The translations under genes and the position numbers were made by a program. The notes under the pieces are model-generated. The model searched no databases. It worked only from the letters and a program-made list of their open reading frames with translations, and was not told where the DNA came from. Of a stretch of 64,000 nucleotides of DNA, positions 42,863 through 53,693 are shown in pieces (the stretch's first letter is position 1; each line of letters opens with the position of its first letter). The stretch is from Oidiodendron maius Zn (Eukaryota > Ascomycota > Leotiomycetes > Myxotrichaceae), in the NCBI GenBank assembly GCA_000827325.1, contig KN832887.1:806001-870000 (forward strand), written 5' to 3'.

Positions 42863-43867
42863 CTAAAGAGTAGGATACAAATCATCATCCCTTATCCCAA
42901 CCAAATCTATACTCGTCTTCCATAACTTTCCTTCCTTCACCTCATCATAAGCCCATGGAGCATATCCCGGCGCGTACCTCCCATTCTCTTCCACCCACTT
43001 CTTGCTAACCTGGCAGTCTTCCAGATACAATCCTCCTTTGTCTTCAAGTGCTTTCGCAGTAGCAGCCCAGACCGTGGTAGCAGCACCTTGCTCAATAGTC
43101 TTGCCACCCAGGTCTAACAGCCTGTACATACCAACCTTTGCCTCCTGAGGCATGTGTCGCTGCAAATCTGTCTTGATGCCTCCAGGATGGACGGCGAAAG
43201 CGTGAAGCCCTTTCGTGCCGTAACGGCGGTCAATCTCGTTAGCGGTCCATATATCCGCTGTCTTACTAGCACCGTAAGCCACAGAAGGTTGATATTCGCT
43301 TTCGAAACTCAAGTTTTCGAACTTTGGTTCTCCTTGGCGGTGGGAGATTGAGCTCAGGAACACGGCACGGGAGGGGAGCCGTGCCTCGGCCGACGTGAGC
43401 AGAGTGGGCATGAGGAGGTTGAAGAGCAAGAAGTGTGCGAGGTGGTTGACACCGAATTGGATCTCAAAGCCATCTTTGGTCTTGCCTTCAGGACAGGCCA
43501 TTACAGCTGCGTTCGCAATGAAGATGTTGAGGGTTTGTGACTTGGAGAGGAATTCAGCGGCGCAAGCTCGCACGCTGTCTAGGGACATGAGATCCAGCTC
43601 GAGGAGGTGGACCCGGTCAGAGGTAATAATATCCGGCAGCGCGGACTTGGCTTTGGCAAGATCACGAGCTGTCAGGTACAGAGTTGCTCCCGTGGCATAG
43701 AGAGCACGAGCTGTTTCGACGCCGATGCCTGATGAGCAGCCAGTAATGAAAGCAACACGCCCCGCGAGTTTGTCTTCGAGATTCGCATCACGGATGATTT
43801 GGAGAGCTGTTGGTCGGGAATCCCCTGGCCCTTTGATATTTTGGTGAACTGCTGCGTACCTATCCAT
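42863..43867 (-). CDS. Short-chain dehydrogenase, retinol-dehydrogenase/WWOX-like
   Basis: A single-exon gene of 334 residues. The cofactor motif TGCSSGIG lies near residues 43-50 with TARDLAKA after it, which indicates NADP(H) preference. NAAVM and FGVNHLAHFLL are the family substrate-side motifs. The catalytic Ser is in SSISHRQGEP and the Tyr-Lys pair in YGASKTAD. The C-terminal part (YAPGYAPWAYD) is typical of fungal WW-domain-oxidoreductase-like enzymes. These proteins oxidise or reduce hydrophobic alcohols or ketones; the substrate is unknown. It is intact and has the same orientation as the SDR and the bZIP gene next to it. Confidence 0.9.
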   Translation of the reverse strand: MDRYAAVHQNIKGPGDSRPTALQIIRDANLEDKLAGRVAFITGCSSGIGVETARALYATGATLYLTARDLAKAKSALPDIITSDRVHLLELDLMSLDSVRACAAEFLSKSQTLNIFIANAAVMACPEGKTKDGFEIQFGVNHLAHFLLFNLLMPTLLTSAEARLPSRAVFLSSISHRQGEPKFENLSFESEYQPSVAYGASKTADIWTANEIDRRYGTKGLHAFAVHPGGIKTDLQRHMPQEAKVGMYRLLDLGGKTIEQGAATTVWAATAKALEDKGGLYLEDCQVSKKWVEENGRYAPGYAPWAYDEVKEGKLWKTSIDLVGIRDDDLYPTL

Positions 43868-44360
43868 GGTGTTGAGTAGTATTGTTTTGATTAGAAATGA
43901 TATTGATTATTACGTTGAGAATAGTGCAAAGATACTGGGAAGACTTATATATGATAGATGAACGAGGTGGTAGGAAATTAAAGGCCGATATATCCATTTA
44001 CAGTATATGCATCCTGATGACACTGCATAGAGCGTGCAAGTAGAAATAAGAGTGCCACTAAGACCTGAATCAGGAATGTATGCTATGTTAGCTGAATTTA
44101 GCCACAACTAATGCGGGTCCCTCCTCGCAGACATATCTCACACAAGAAGTAGTGGCCAAGAGGCGAGGGGAATTCTAAACCCAGCCGCCATTCCAGCCCA
44201 TTCTATACCGCTGTAAGTTATAAAGCTGATTTCAGGACCCCTGTAATAGAATGGTTAAGTTCGCACATATAGTCACCCAGCCAAGAGACCACAATAGTTA
44301 ACCGATGAGTTGATTACGCGTATTACTATATATCTCATGCCTTGGCAACTGGAAGACTGC
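43868..44360. other. Intergenic, promoter of SDR
   Basis: No gene or repeat is recognised. Confidence 0.5.
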
Positions 44361-45385
44361 CTATTTCCTTACAACCTCTTCTAGCTTCAATGGAGGCTCG
44401 CCACGTATTCCTCGCCAGTAATTTGTAGCTCGCAGAAGCTCGTCACAACCGCAAAGAGCCCATGCCCAGTCTTTCATAAATGGCTCTGTAACTTCCCAAC
44501 CAGAAGGATCCCAAGGCTCACCCCAGACGATCATACCACTTCTTCCTGTAGAAGAATCAAACAAGCCTATTAAAACTGCACAAAGCCCCTGCTTGTAATA
44601 AGCACCACTTGCGCGTATAAGATTGTCTCGCATTACAGGGTGGGGGAACAAATCGAGCCAAGGGTGATGGGGAGTTCGACATTGAAATGACGTAGGACGA
44701 AGAGCCAGAGGAAGCGAACGGAGCGATTCTTCAGGACGCATGGGATTAGCAAACGGAGAAAGTGCGTCATCGTTGAGGTATTCTCCTGCGGTAGAGAATC
44801 CTAGCATTTTGCCGTTGTTGAGTAGGGCCCGGAAAACATTGAATTTGACCAGTATGAGGAGGCAATCTGTGCGCGGAGATGATGCTGCATTTTGGTACTT
44901 GACCCATTGCTGTAATGCTGTAATGGTTCGTTCTGACTCGATGTCGTCAGATCCGCAGAGCTTACCGACTCGTTTAAGGATTGAGTAATTTACATATCGA
45001 GGGCTAACAGCAGAGTAGAACAAGGGCCACAACTCCTCTAGTAAGGCGGAAGCTTCGGTAGTTGCCCTCTTGCGTTGCGTTAAGTAATTTGGCCCTGTTA
45101 TAATGCTACAGTCACTTGTAAATACGGCGTCTGACCCAGGAAAGGCTAAGTGATGCAGTTTTGCTTCTTCGCGCTTCCGTTTCCCTACGTTTAAAAGTTA
45201 CATCTAATTCCCAGCACAAAACGTCTCGAAAACTCACGGTGAGCCCTCTGGTTGATCCTATTCTGGAGCTTTCTCCTCTTAGAACCCGTAGAGCCAGTCC
45301 AGTCGTCACGGTCTCTAAGTAGACCTAACTGTTGAGGGACATGGTCTGGCATAATGCCAGGACTTAGGGCAGTTTCCGTGGCCAT
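44361..45385 (-). CDS. bZIP transcription factor with DUF3425 domain
   Basis: Two exons are inferred on the minus strand: 45385-45238 and 45184-44361, giving 323 residues. The 53-nt intron restores the basic region: DDWTGSTGSKRRKLQNRINQ, then RAHRKRKREEAKLHH. This N-terminal bZIP-like basic region is followed by the C-terminal DUF3425 domain (PF11905), seen as LRPTSFQCRTPHHPWLDLFP, HPVMRDNLI and a Trp-rich end (WGEPWDPSGWEV). This pairing is a common fungal regulator class (AP-1-like) without a full leucine zipper. The product is presumably nuclear. It is adjacent to two SDR genes on the same strand and is the obvious candidate to control them. It looks intact. An ATTTAGCGG triplet repeat lies about 85 bp above its start codon. 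Confidence 0.88.
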
Positions 45386-45468
45386 GATGAATCTCTTGAC
45401 ACTTTGATGTGAAGTGCTGACAGGTGCAGGCAGAGTAGATAATGTTCGGTATTTAAAGAAGTGATATG

Positions 45469-45495
45469 ATTTAGCGGATTTAGCGGATTTAGCGG
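45469..45495. repeat. ATTTAGCGG repeated three times
   Basis: Three perfect 9-bp units lie at 45469-45477, 45478-45486 and 45487-45495, about 85 bp upstream of the bZIP start codon. They could be a leader microsatellite or clustered binding sites. Confidence 0.8.
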
Positions 45496-45641
45496 AGAGT
45501 TTATGCCTATCAGCGCTAATGTATGCTGCTGACACCTGGGAGACCCCATTAACGCCACGCTAATCGACTCCATGCGTAGCGTGTATTAACAAGCTTAACA
45601 CATGCGAAGCTGACCGCAGCTTTCGAAATTGATCCATAGGG

Positions 45642-46445
45642 AAGCAATTGGCCATGGAGGAGTTACTACATTATCATTGGATGGCGGGATGGTTTGATAA
45701 TATGGCAGGCAGCCGTGTCTTGATTCTTATGGACAACTTTAGGGCAAATGGACTAGCTGTAGAACTGATTAAGGAGAGTGATCAGCCATTAAAGTGGGCA
45801 CAGATTCAATGCTTTCCAGTTGACACAACCTTTTGTTTTTAAGCCAACGACCAAATGATTCAACACTACCTGCGCATCCAACAATCCTCATCTCAAGAGA
45901 TTTTAACTCGCCTTGCATATTATTTCAAACCTATACCTATGCCAAGTTAGTAACGAAATGCTTCCTAAACTATAGACATAGTGTTCGTTCGCCTGATTTT
46001 GTCACATGCCTCACAAGATATATCCATCCATATTCCTCCGGCCCACCAACGCGCGATGATTATGCTATTAGGCACTTATATATCGTTAGTTGCTACAAAT
46101 CGGATGTAAGAATATTTCCTGAATCGCTCTACATGGTGCTAAGAACCTTCAACAGACGTTAAATCTTGAAAACAAACTCGCCGATTATTAATAGCGGGGC
46201 ATGTAAAATGGATCAGTAAGTCAGTCCCTCACGAGAACAAATATTTCCGTTTGTTACCCCATACGAAGATTATTATGAGGCCAAGGACTAGATAGAGATG
46301 ACTGCAAGAATATCTGAACAGTGAGCTAGTTTTATCTCCAGGATATTGAACTTCGAGAGTTGTCTAGGCGGCTAGAAGAGGCAGCAGACTTAGCGGATCT
46401 ATCAGCATCTATTACATCACAAATTTGTTGTTATATTATACCCTG
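45642..46445 (+). mobile_element. Relic of a pogo/Fot1-like DNA transposon
   Basis: The plus strand reads WFDNMAGSRVLILMDNFRAN, GLAVELIKESDQPLKWAQIQ and CFPVDTTFCF before a stop. This matches the DDE_1 transposase core of pogo/Fot1 elements, where (L)LMDNFSAH carries the second catalytic Asp and the text normally continues with a Gln-Pro-Asp-Gln-Gly region. Here TAA follows TTFCF and only a weak ANDQ trace continues. A further coding-like piece, LQDIELRELSRRLEEAADLA, near 46335-46400 resembles the C-terminal helices of such transposases. The N-terminal helix-turn-helix part is missing. It is a dead, truncated copy. I did not find terminal inverted repeats, so the ends are approximate. Confidence 0.7.
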
Positions 46446-47653
46446 AAAAGCCTAGTCTATTTCTCCAGAGGCTCTGAAGTGGTCCTAGGCAGATTTCGTC
46501 CGGTACAAAAAAAGCCAAGTAGCCTTAGCGTAACCGTTCTCCAATCATCTCAAGTCAGATAAATTGCCTTATTCATGAAGAATAGCAAGACAAGTCCTAG
46601 AGCAAACCTTCCAAGACTCATAATCATTAATCATCTTTCCCTTGACCGGATCTAACTTGGAGCTGATTACCGAAGTCTGAAGTCGTCATTCAGGCTAGAA
46701 CACACTAGAATTCCACCGGCAGCAAGAAGAAACCATATTCTGGAGGCTAGTGAGTAAGAGAGTGTCCGAGAGATTTCAGTAGACTGTTATCCCTCCCAAT
46801 GAAATGCCATCCAACCCAACGAAATGTCGTTCATCCTAATAAAATTTTGTCCAACTTAATGAAATGCCGTCAGCTTCCAGGCACCTAAACAGAATTATGA
46901 TGCGTGCAACACTCGAAGTAGGACGAAGCAATACCAGTGGCATTGCTTACTTTTGCTCGATATTAGCTGCATGTAACAGTCGTTTAGGTATCTCCGAGAT
47001 CGGATCACTTACTTTCTACACCACCTCACATGTTAGATATGTAGAACATAGCTTATATATCTCTAAAGAGAGGCCACTTATAAGCTACATTACCTGATAC
47101 GTTAGTTCTATGTAATAGTAACTGATATTTTTAAAAAGACGAAGTACTTACAAACTATACCGTCTTATAATTAGTTGTGTATTAAGTATTTGGGGTAATT
47201 GTCGGCTAGCTTACACCGGCCGGCTAAGTACATTCACTCTGGCCATGTTACCGGTTTCATAAACTCCCGCCACTTCATCAATCATGAAGGTGATATTGGT
47301 AGAACTAAGTCCCATCTAGGATCCACTGCGTCGGATCGGACACGATGAGGTGAGGCGCAGAACATCCCTGCGAGTTGTACATTCGAAAGCTTATTCTCAA
47401 GGTCGTGGGGCGGAAAGCCTTCGAGGCGGTGGAAGGATGCGACCCAGCCTGGTCCGACCGGCATTGTACGGCCTACTTGAATGCCTGTGATTCGGTGACG
47501 ATTAGCGGCGAACTTACAGTACGTCACAAAATTAGGGCCACTCCTTATATCAGCTGAATTCTGCATCGGTCCTGAAGCCCTCCTCTGCACGGAAGTGCTC
47601 AATTAGCCGACTCATTTATATGTGTGATCTCGCTGCCGGTGTAACTCTTCCGC
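46446..47653. other. Intergenic with 20-bp tandem array
   Basis: No gene is supported. An exact-period 20-bp array lies at 46799-46878. Overlapping frames on both strands at 47282-47602 are not recognisable. Confidence 0.5.
46799..46878. repeat. 20-bp tandem repeat, four units
   Basis: Units start at 46799, 46819, 46839 and 46859 and have the consensus AATGAAATGCCGTCCAACYC. The period is exactly 20 bp, while the sequence drifts mainly by transitions. It lies in a decayed, gene-free area after the transposon relic. Confidence 0.78.
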
Positions 47654-48133
47654 ATGGCCACCCGTTCTGTTAAGAAGGTTGTGGGCGCACACAATCTCCC
47701 CAAGCGTATACGGAGGCTGAACTCATTACCTCGCGTTGACTACGCCGACCAATTTACCCTCTCAACGGACGTGGATGCAAAGCCAGAGCGGTGGGCTCGA
47801 GCTATGTTTGGCGATATCCCTAGCTTCACGCAGTTGCTGATCTGGCGTGGCCTCCTCGGGTTCCGACTCAGTCGAAACCGTTCACCGTCCACGGTCGCAG
47901 GATGGCAGATTGACGGATGTGGCGAAGATTGGATTCGACTTAAGGCTACTTCCTGGTTTCTGACTGGCAATCTCCTGATACAAAGAGATACTAGGCAGGT
48001 TTCACTCGTAACATTCCTGCACTATCGCCGGTGGCTCGGCCATCTTGTGTGGCCCTTGTTGTCCACACTCCATCGCCAGCTTGTGCCCAAAATCCTTCGC
48101 GGCTCACTGGCAAAGATTCAAGCCCCCCAATAA
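47654..48133 (+). CDS. DUF2867-family protein
   Basis: A single-exon gene of 159 residues. It carries the DUF2867 pattern: LPRVDYADQFTLSTD near residue 30, KPERWARAMFGDIPSF, then the strands DWIRLKATSWFLTGNLLI and VSLVTFLHYR. The conserved end LVWPLLSTLHRQLVPKILRG is also present. DUF2867 proteins are small, cytosolic and of unknown function, found in bacteria and filamentous fungi. It is complete from the ATG at 47654. Its neighbours are a transposon relic and an empty region, so context says nothing about its role. Confidence 0.78.
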   Translation: MATRSVKKVVGAHNLPKRIRRLNSLPRVDYADQFTLSTDVDAKPERWARAMFGDIPSFTQLLIWRGLLGFRLSRNRSPSTVAGWQIDGCGEDWIRLKATSWFLTGNLLIQRDTRQVSLVTFLHYRRWLGHLVWPLLSTLHRQLVPKILRGSLAKIQAPQ

Positions 48134-50239
48134 GTATGCAGCATGCCATCCATTGCTCTATTATTATTCATTCGGCCTCGTGTTGGCAAGAATTCCGATG
48201 TTTTCTGTGCTCAAATTTTGGACCATACATCTATCTCCCTACGCGTTCTCTGTGCGGAGACAGCTGCCCACCGGCAATATCGGGACCAGTGCTATACCTG
48301 GTTCCAGTTGTGGCTGAGTGCTTTGAATTATCGACAAACGTTTACGCTAGATCCTAGCAACGAGGACAATCCTAGATACTTAGCGAAGGACTTCGGCAGA
48401 CGTAAGGGACACCGAATGGCCATGGAAGGTACTGAGAGAGTGTCTGCTCATGGTGTATGAAGCTTACATGTATCAATCAATGCCTAAGAGCAGCCCAATT
48501 TGCAGCCGATTGGTTAATCTAGCTCACTGAATTGGACCATATTTCGGCATGTGACCTGAGGGTTTCATAGGAGGGGCATTTTCATCGGGCAGTGACATCC
48601 CGCCATTCAACTCGATAGGTTGGAGCTGACCGTTCCTACGATCAATTTTTCTTTATATATCTGACATTCATCTTGACTGAGATCTATGGACCTGTACGTG
48701 TAGTAGCGACCATTCTTACGCATAATTACAGCAATGTCAATTTCGTGTACCTTAGCTAGCTTACAGGCTTTTTAAATAACGTTTTCATCCCCCCTCCTTA
48801 GCTGCTCACTCTTGTTTCTAAGAGTTTTAGCCTCCATGATGTGTACTGAGTAAGGAGAGGCTAAACGCAGGAAGATGTGCGAGAGAAGCACAGGTCTCCT
48901 TATGCCCTTGGCCAGCGGCATAATGCATAATCTAATTAGCCGCACCAAATCCACAGCCATTTTTAAACCACGAATCAGCCAATGATCACCTTTCACCCAT
49001 CACAGCACTTTGGAATAGGGAGACTCCTTAAAATACAAGTGATAAAGATTCTTACTCATGCAACATAATTTCTTTTTTTTAATAAGGGGGGAAGCTTTAA
49101 TAAGACGCTGCCCACCGTCCTAGCCTTGTAGGATATGACTAGGAAATAGTGTATTATTATACCCCTGCTAGAGTGGGCGGCTCGTACCAGACGAGGGGAT
49201 AATCCGCGACTAGCTGTAGGTACGGATTAAGGTTGACCTGGTAGCCGTATTTGTATTCGAGTCTTCTTCTAGGCTCGAGTCCTCCTCTTCTTCTCTCTTT
49301 AGTTTAGTATTCGCGTCTTAATACAACACTTCTCCCCTGCGACTCTGTTGTTGAGCCTACCTGCAGTAAGGTTGTTACAGTTGTATAACACCTAGACTAT
49401 ATATGTCCGTGCAATATATACGCTAGGCAATTGTCGAGAGCTGTCAGTATCCATAACTCTCAGCAACTAATGTAATTCAATATTTCTATTTCTTAATAAT
49501 ACTCGTGCAGCACAAAATTTCAGCAGTATTGATAATGCTTAATTCAGCATAGGATTATAGTGATTTGATATGCGAGTTTTATGTGACTTACACATAAAAT
49601 TTAAATGGCAAATCATCTTGAACAGTTCTCACTTCCAATTTGAGAACATGTACTTTTCCATTACGGATCCATCAAGAATTAATGAGAGCTCCAAAACATC
49701 ATTATTTTAGGATTCAGGGCCACAGTAGTCCACTACCTAACCTTAGAATTAGTCATTGGCGCACCATTCTTCACTCCGTTCATCATACCTAGGACAAAAC
49801 ATTCGCCAATTAAAATAAAATAATCCTCTACTTTCCGCAACAGAAGAGGAGCCTTACTGCCAAACAAGGCACACACATTGACGCCGTTCTTCAACCCCTT
49901 TAGACCGAGCCTATAAATCCCGCTTGAAGTTAAGAAGTGTTGTTTCTGTGACTTGGTTGTACCTCTCACGTGTTATGTGCTAATCCTATATTACATGGGT
50001 CAAGCGGTGTTAACTGTATCAGCACTAAAAAAAAACATATAGAGTTCTAGACTGAAGTTGGTTTCGAATATTACTGTAAATATTCTGATTAATGGACTCA
50101 GGAAGTGGGGCTAGAGACCGGGACTCCCCGTATTTTGCCTCCCTCTCTTCCTCTCTTCTCGCTAACCCCAAGGCCAGTGACATCAAAGTAATATTCCAAC
50201 GATTTAAAGTACCATATCGAATTTCTACTTGATCTGTTA
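48134..50239. other. 2.1-kb gene-poor stretch
   Basis: No gene is supported. A sequence around 49124-49390 has some features of a solo LTR end, but its borders are unclear (see rejected items). Short frames on both strands at 48772-48996 and 49733-49969 are not recognisable. No tRNA was seen. Confidence 0.5.
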
Positions 50240-51519
50240 TTATCCTGCTGCAGTCGAGATATTCATATCCCAAGCATCCGCCGGCTGGTCCATGTCGTCG
50301 TCATCCTCATCCATATCATCTGTTTCATCAGCTCGATTTACAGTCTCCTTTTCTTCTTCAATAGCAGTCGAGAAAGACGCCTCGGAAGGTGCAATAGCGT
50401 CATCAACACTTTTTCCAGCCAGAATCTGATACTCCCTATCCTCTCTCTCCATCTCAGCAATGGCTATGCTTTCTAACCGTTTTAACTCCTCACGCTGTGC
50501 CGCTATTCCCCGCAAAGTATCTTCGAGTCTCGAACGAAGAAAATGCTTGTTCCTCTGAAGCTCATCCACCGTAGCCTGTGTCTCCCGGCGCAGCTTGGCA
50601 ATTTTTTCGGTATTCTTGGCGTCTCCTAAGAGTGTAGCCAGAGCCTCAGCATCGAGAAGGAACTTCTCTATACCCTTCGCGCTAACTGGAATTCGGTGCA
50701 CAGCAGCATGCCGAATATTGGCGATGGAGCGGAAAAGCTGTTCAAGTGGCTTTTTATCGTGCTTAGAGGCTGGGAATTTCCGTTGTCTCTTCAAAAATTC
50801 ATCAGTCCAACGATTAAGCTCTACAGATTCCACGCAATCCCAACCGCGATGTTGCAGGAGATCGGGTATCTCACGCTTTCCAAAATCATAGCAGATACCC
50901 TCTAACAGCTTTTGTAGATGTACCAGAAGCCCATGTTGAGTCCGGAAAGGAAGATAGATGGGAAGAGATGCGGTATAGAAGTGGTGTGGGCGCCTTGTCG
51001 TGAGCCATTCGGCATTTGGGTGACTACAGACGATAATGGTGGGTCTAGGGACGCATCCTCGACTTTGAAAAGCGTTCAGCATCGTTACCTTAATGTGAGC
51101 AAATATTTCTTACCTTCAGCATGAAGTCCCATTCGTTCGGGAGCTGCATGTTCAAAGGGATGCATGCATCCCTGCACAGCGAGTGCAATAGCATCCGCTT
51201 CGTGCCTAGCAGCTTCAGCTTCAGAGGCCTCTTTCTCCGCACTTTGGGTGGGAGATAAGTCAAATAGCTCTGGGAAACGAATTTTGGCCTTTAGGGTAGA
51301 CGCAAATATCTCATCACAGAGAAGAGTTCGTGCTGAATTGTAGACGACGTCGAAGTTGTGTTCACGCACTAGATCCGCGACATCCTCCTGCTCCTGGTGC
51401 TGCTTGATAAGCTTTCGTATTGCCTTGTTCTGACGAACTTCGGCGTCCTGGCCCTTAAACACATTCTTAAGGGCGAGAAAGACAACTCTTTCGTCAGGTG
51501 GAGGATTCTTATTTCCCAT
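50240..51519 (-). CDS. Unrecognised protein with coiled coil and acidic tail
   Basis: Two exons are inferred on the minus strand: 51519-51114 and 51057-50240, giving 407 residues. The 56-nt intron joins HAEG to CVPRPTII. An upstream in-frame ATG at 51573 would add 18 residues. The start was set at MGNKNPPPDERVVFLALKNV, which looks like a protein N-terminus. Residues 1-90 are helical (NKAIRKLIKQHQEQEDVADL, NSARTLLCDEIFASTLKAKI). The middle part contains LLEGICYDFGKREIPDLLQH and RGWDCVESVELNRWT. A coiled coil follows (ETQATVDELQRNKHFLRSRL, EELKRLESIAIAEMEREDRE), then an acidic tail (DETDDMDEDDDDMDQPADAW). I recognise no domain. The good codon structure over two exons argues for a real gene. Confidence 0.72.
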
Positions 51520-52910
51520 TATTGCGACAGTGGCAGGGCAGCTGGCACGTGATTCGTGCTGAGTGCTTAGCATTAGAGAGTCAACTGCTAGAAGGACTAT
51601 GCCGTAAATATTTCACTTCTCGGGTGGCCATGTTGATCTTTGCTTACAGGCCCCCATCAGGATAGGATAACCACATCAGATAATTGTCTCTGCATTATTC
51701 TTTACCGGTTGTTCAGCAGTTGGTCTCACTCACATAGTCTGAACATTTCCACAGCTTATTATTGGCCATATTGGCCCATTGGCTGCAGAACTTCTGAGAT
51801 ATTGAATTCTGACCTACAGTATACCTGATAGATAAACTTTGAATCCAATAACTCTCATTCCAGATCATCACTCGTTTGAAACAATGTCTCGGCTTTGGCT
51901 ACAAATGATTCTTCCAAATGAAGCAGATCGATGGAGGAAGTGCGTAGATGTCCTGGAAGCAGCAGCAATACTAAGGGCTCTGCGAATTTTCGTGACTTGG
52001 CTCCGGACAATGCCGCTTCATCGTGTATCTCAAGCCTAAGAATCACAGTCGATCATCTTGCTCCTCCACTGCCGGTCTGTCCATCCACATTGGAGATGCA
52101 TACAAGCATTGCGAAGCATCTACAATCTCATGCTCATAACCGCCTACTTGTCACTCGTCCCGCTTCGGTCTCTCAACACCCTTTCATCTTCGTGTGCGTC
52201 TCAAGCAGTACAATTTAGCTCTCACTCGCTGCCATCAATAACGGTTCTCGATAATGGCCCCATCTGACCCAAAGCATGGGCCAGCACCTAGAATCCTCTC
52301 ACCATGAGAGTGAGAGAGTCGGCTTTCCCAACCTGGCGGACCCTGCCATTTAAAAAAATATATATATAAAAAATAGGCATGCTGCTTGCCTGTAGCGTTG
52401 ACCACTACGTTGATCTGCCCCAGGCTGTGGTGGTCGGTTACTAATTCAGCGGCAAGAACAGTATTATGGCAAACCTGACCGGCCGCCATCCTGGGAAAGA
52501 CTCAATCTTAGAGCACACAGAAATGGTCCGTAAATGGGGCAAGGAGCTCAAAACACTGGACGAGAAGTCCTTTGCCGAGATTATGCAAGAGGTATAGTAG
52601 TCGCTGCCCAGAGCTATCCCTCCACAAGGTACTAAGGGTTAGTAGGATCACGATGTTATAGGCATCAGCGAGTTCGTCAAAACCTTCTCCGATGATATCC
52701 ATACGATTGAGGATTGTATTAGTCGTCTCTGCTCTAACCGAATCAACAAATCGGGTCTATTTGTCAGGATTGGGTATTATTAATGGTCGCCTTGCTTGCG
52801 TTGCCTCTACCTCGTAAGGAGTTCCGGAGCTCCTTAAGAGTCAGCCGTAAGCGAGCTGACAAGATCTCGGGCGACGTGACACAAATTTTCTACCATTGAA
52901 GATACAAAAT
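51520..52910. other. Intergenic, no gene recognised
   Basis: Several short frames overlap at 51839-52490 without family resemblance. A coding-like stretch, EMVRKWGKELKTLDEKSFAE, lies near 52522-52590 but ends in stops. A short TA-rich run occurs near 52358. Confidence 0.45.
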
Positions 52911-53693
52911 ATGCATCGCGACAAGATGCACTCCACGAATCTCCAGTGTCACCGTCTAATACTCTGCCTTTTATCCCTCTCAGTTGCTTCTAGCGCACAG
53001 TGGATCTATCCGCCACCACTACCGCCCGGTACAACATTGTCCGACTTTGCGAGCGGAGCTCAAGTCTCGAACCTCACCTATGCCGTTCATGACACCATCC
53101 TGGGCTCCTTTCAGCCCGCTACTGTAGACCTGTATATCATCTACAGATGCACACATACGCCTACCACCACGCCCATATATCCATCAAACTTGACTATCAC
53201 CTCTGCAGAGGGTTCTCTAACCGCTGATGGCACCTGGCAATACCCGTGGACCTACCTGTCCTGGGCCTACTCCAACTCCTTTTCCCCTGGACAGGACCTT
53301 CTTTTCTTCTCGGCCTTTCCCGAGCCAAACGCTACTGTGGGCCCACTATGCTGGTTCGAACTGTCCACCGGCACGGATGAGACAAATCAACAACCGCCCT
53401 TCAACCGCTCCATAACACTCGATGGCGGTGACGCCGCTCATCATTTTACCACCAAGCCTTTTAATGTGGTTCCTGCGAGGGCCGTAAATACTACGTGGAC
53501 GATCAATGGGAACGCCTCAGGGAGTGTGCCAAGTGGGTCCAGCGTCGTCTTCTCTATTGGGACTCAGCCGACAGCGTCAGGCGGAGCGGCGAGTGCAACA
53601 CCCAGCAGTGCAGGCGCGGCGCACATCTATTCCCAAAGCTCCCTATATTTCTTGCCGTGGGCTATCTTTATATGGACTTTAATATTGTTATGA
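52911..53693 (+). CDS. Secreted, probably GPI-anchored protein of unknown function
   Basis: A single-exon gene of about 260 residues. ATG codons at 52911 and 52926 are both possible; each precedes the signal peptide (CHRLILCLLSLSVASSAQW). The mature part has several N-glycosylation sequons (SNLT, PNAT, FNRS, VNTT, GNAS) and the phrases DGTWQYPWTYLSW and GPLCWFELSTG. A Ser/Gly/Ala-rich stretch and a final hydrophobic segment (YFLPWAIFIWTLILL) form a GPI-type ending. This is the architecture of fungal cell-surface proteins. The family is not recognised, and catalytic motifs are not seen. Confidence 0.78.
   Translation: MHRDKMHSTNLQCHRLILCLLSLSVASSAQWIYPPPLPPGTTLSDFASGAQVSNLTYAVHDTILGSFQPATVDLYIIYRCTHTPTTTPIYPSNLTITSAEGSLTADGTWQYPWTYLSWAYSNSFSPGQDLLFFSAFPEPNATVGPLCWFELSTGTDETNQQPPFNRSITLDGGDAAHHFTTKPFNVVPARAVNTTWTINGNASGSVPSGSSVVFSIGTQPTASGGAASATPSSAGAAHIYSQSSLYFLPWAIFIWTLILL

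Noticed and set aside
47282-47602. Minus-strand frame of 106 codons overlapping a plus-strand frame
   Set aside because: No domain and mutual overlap; region lies just upstream of the DUF2867 gene.
48031-48460. Three overlapping plus-strand frames at the end of the DUF2867 gene
   Set aside because: They read the DUF2867 coding and 3' region in other frames.
49124-49390. Possible solo LTR flanked by CCTAG on both sides
   Set aside because: The 5-base match is weak evidence, the left edge does not start with TG, and no second copy is in the window. A genome copy search would decide.
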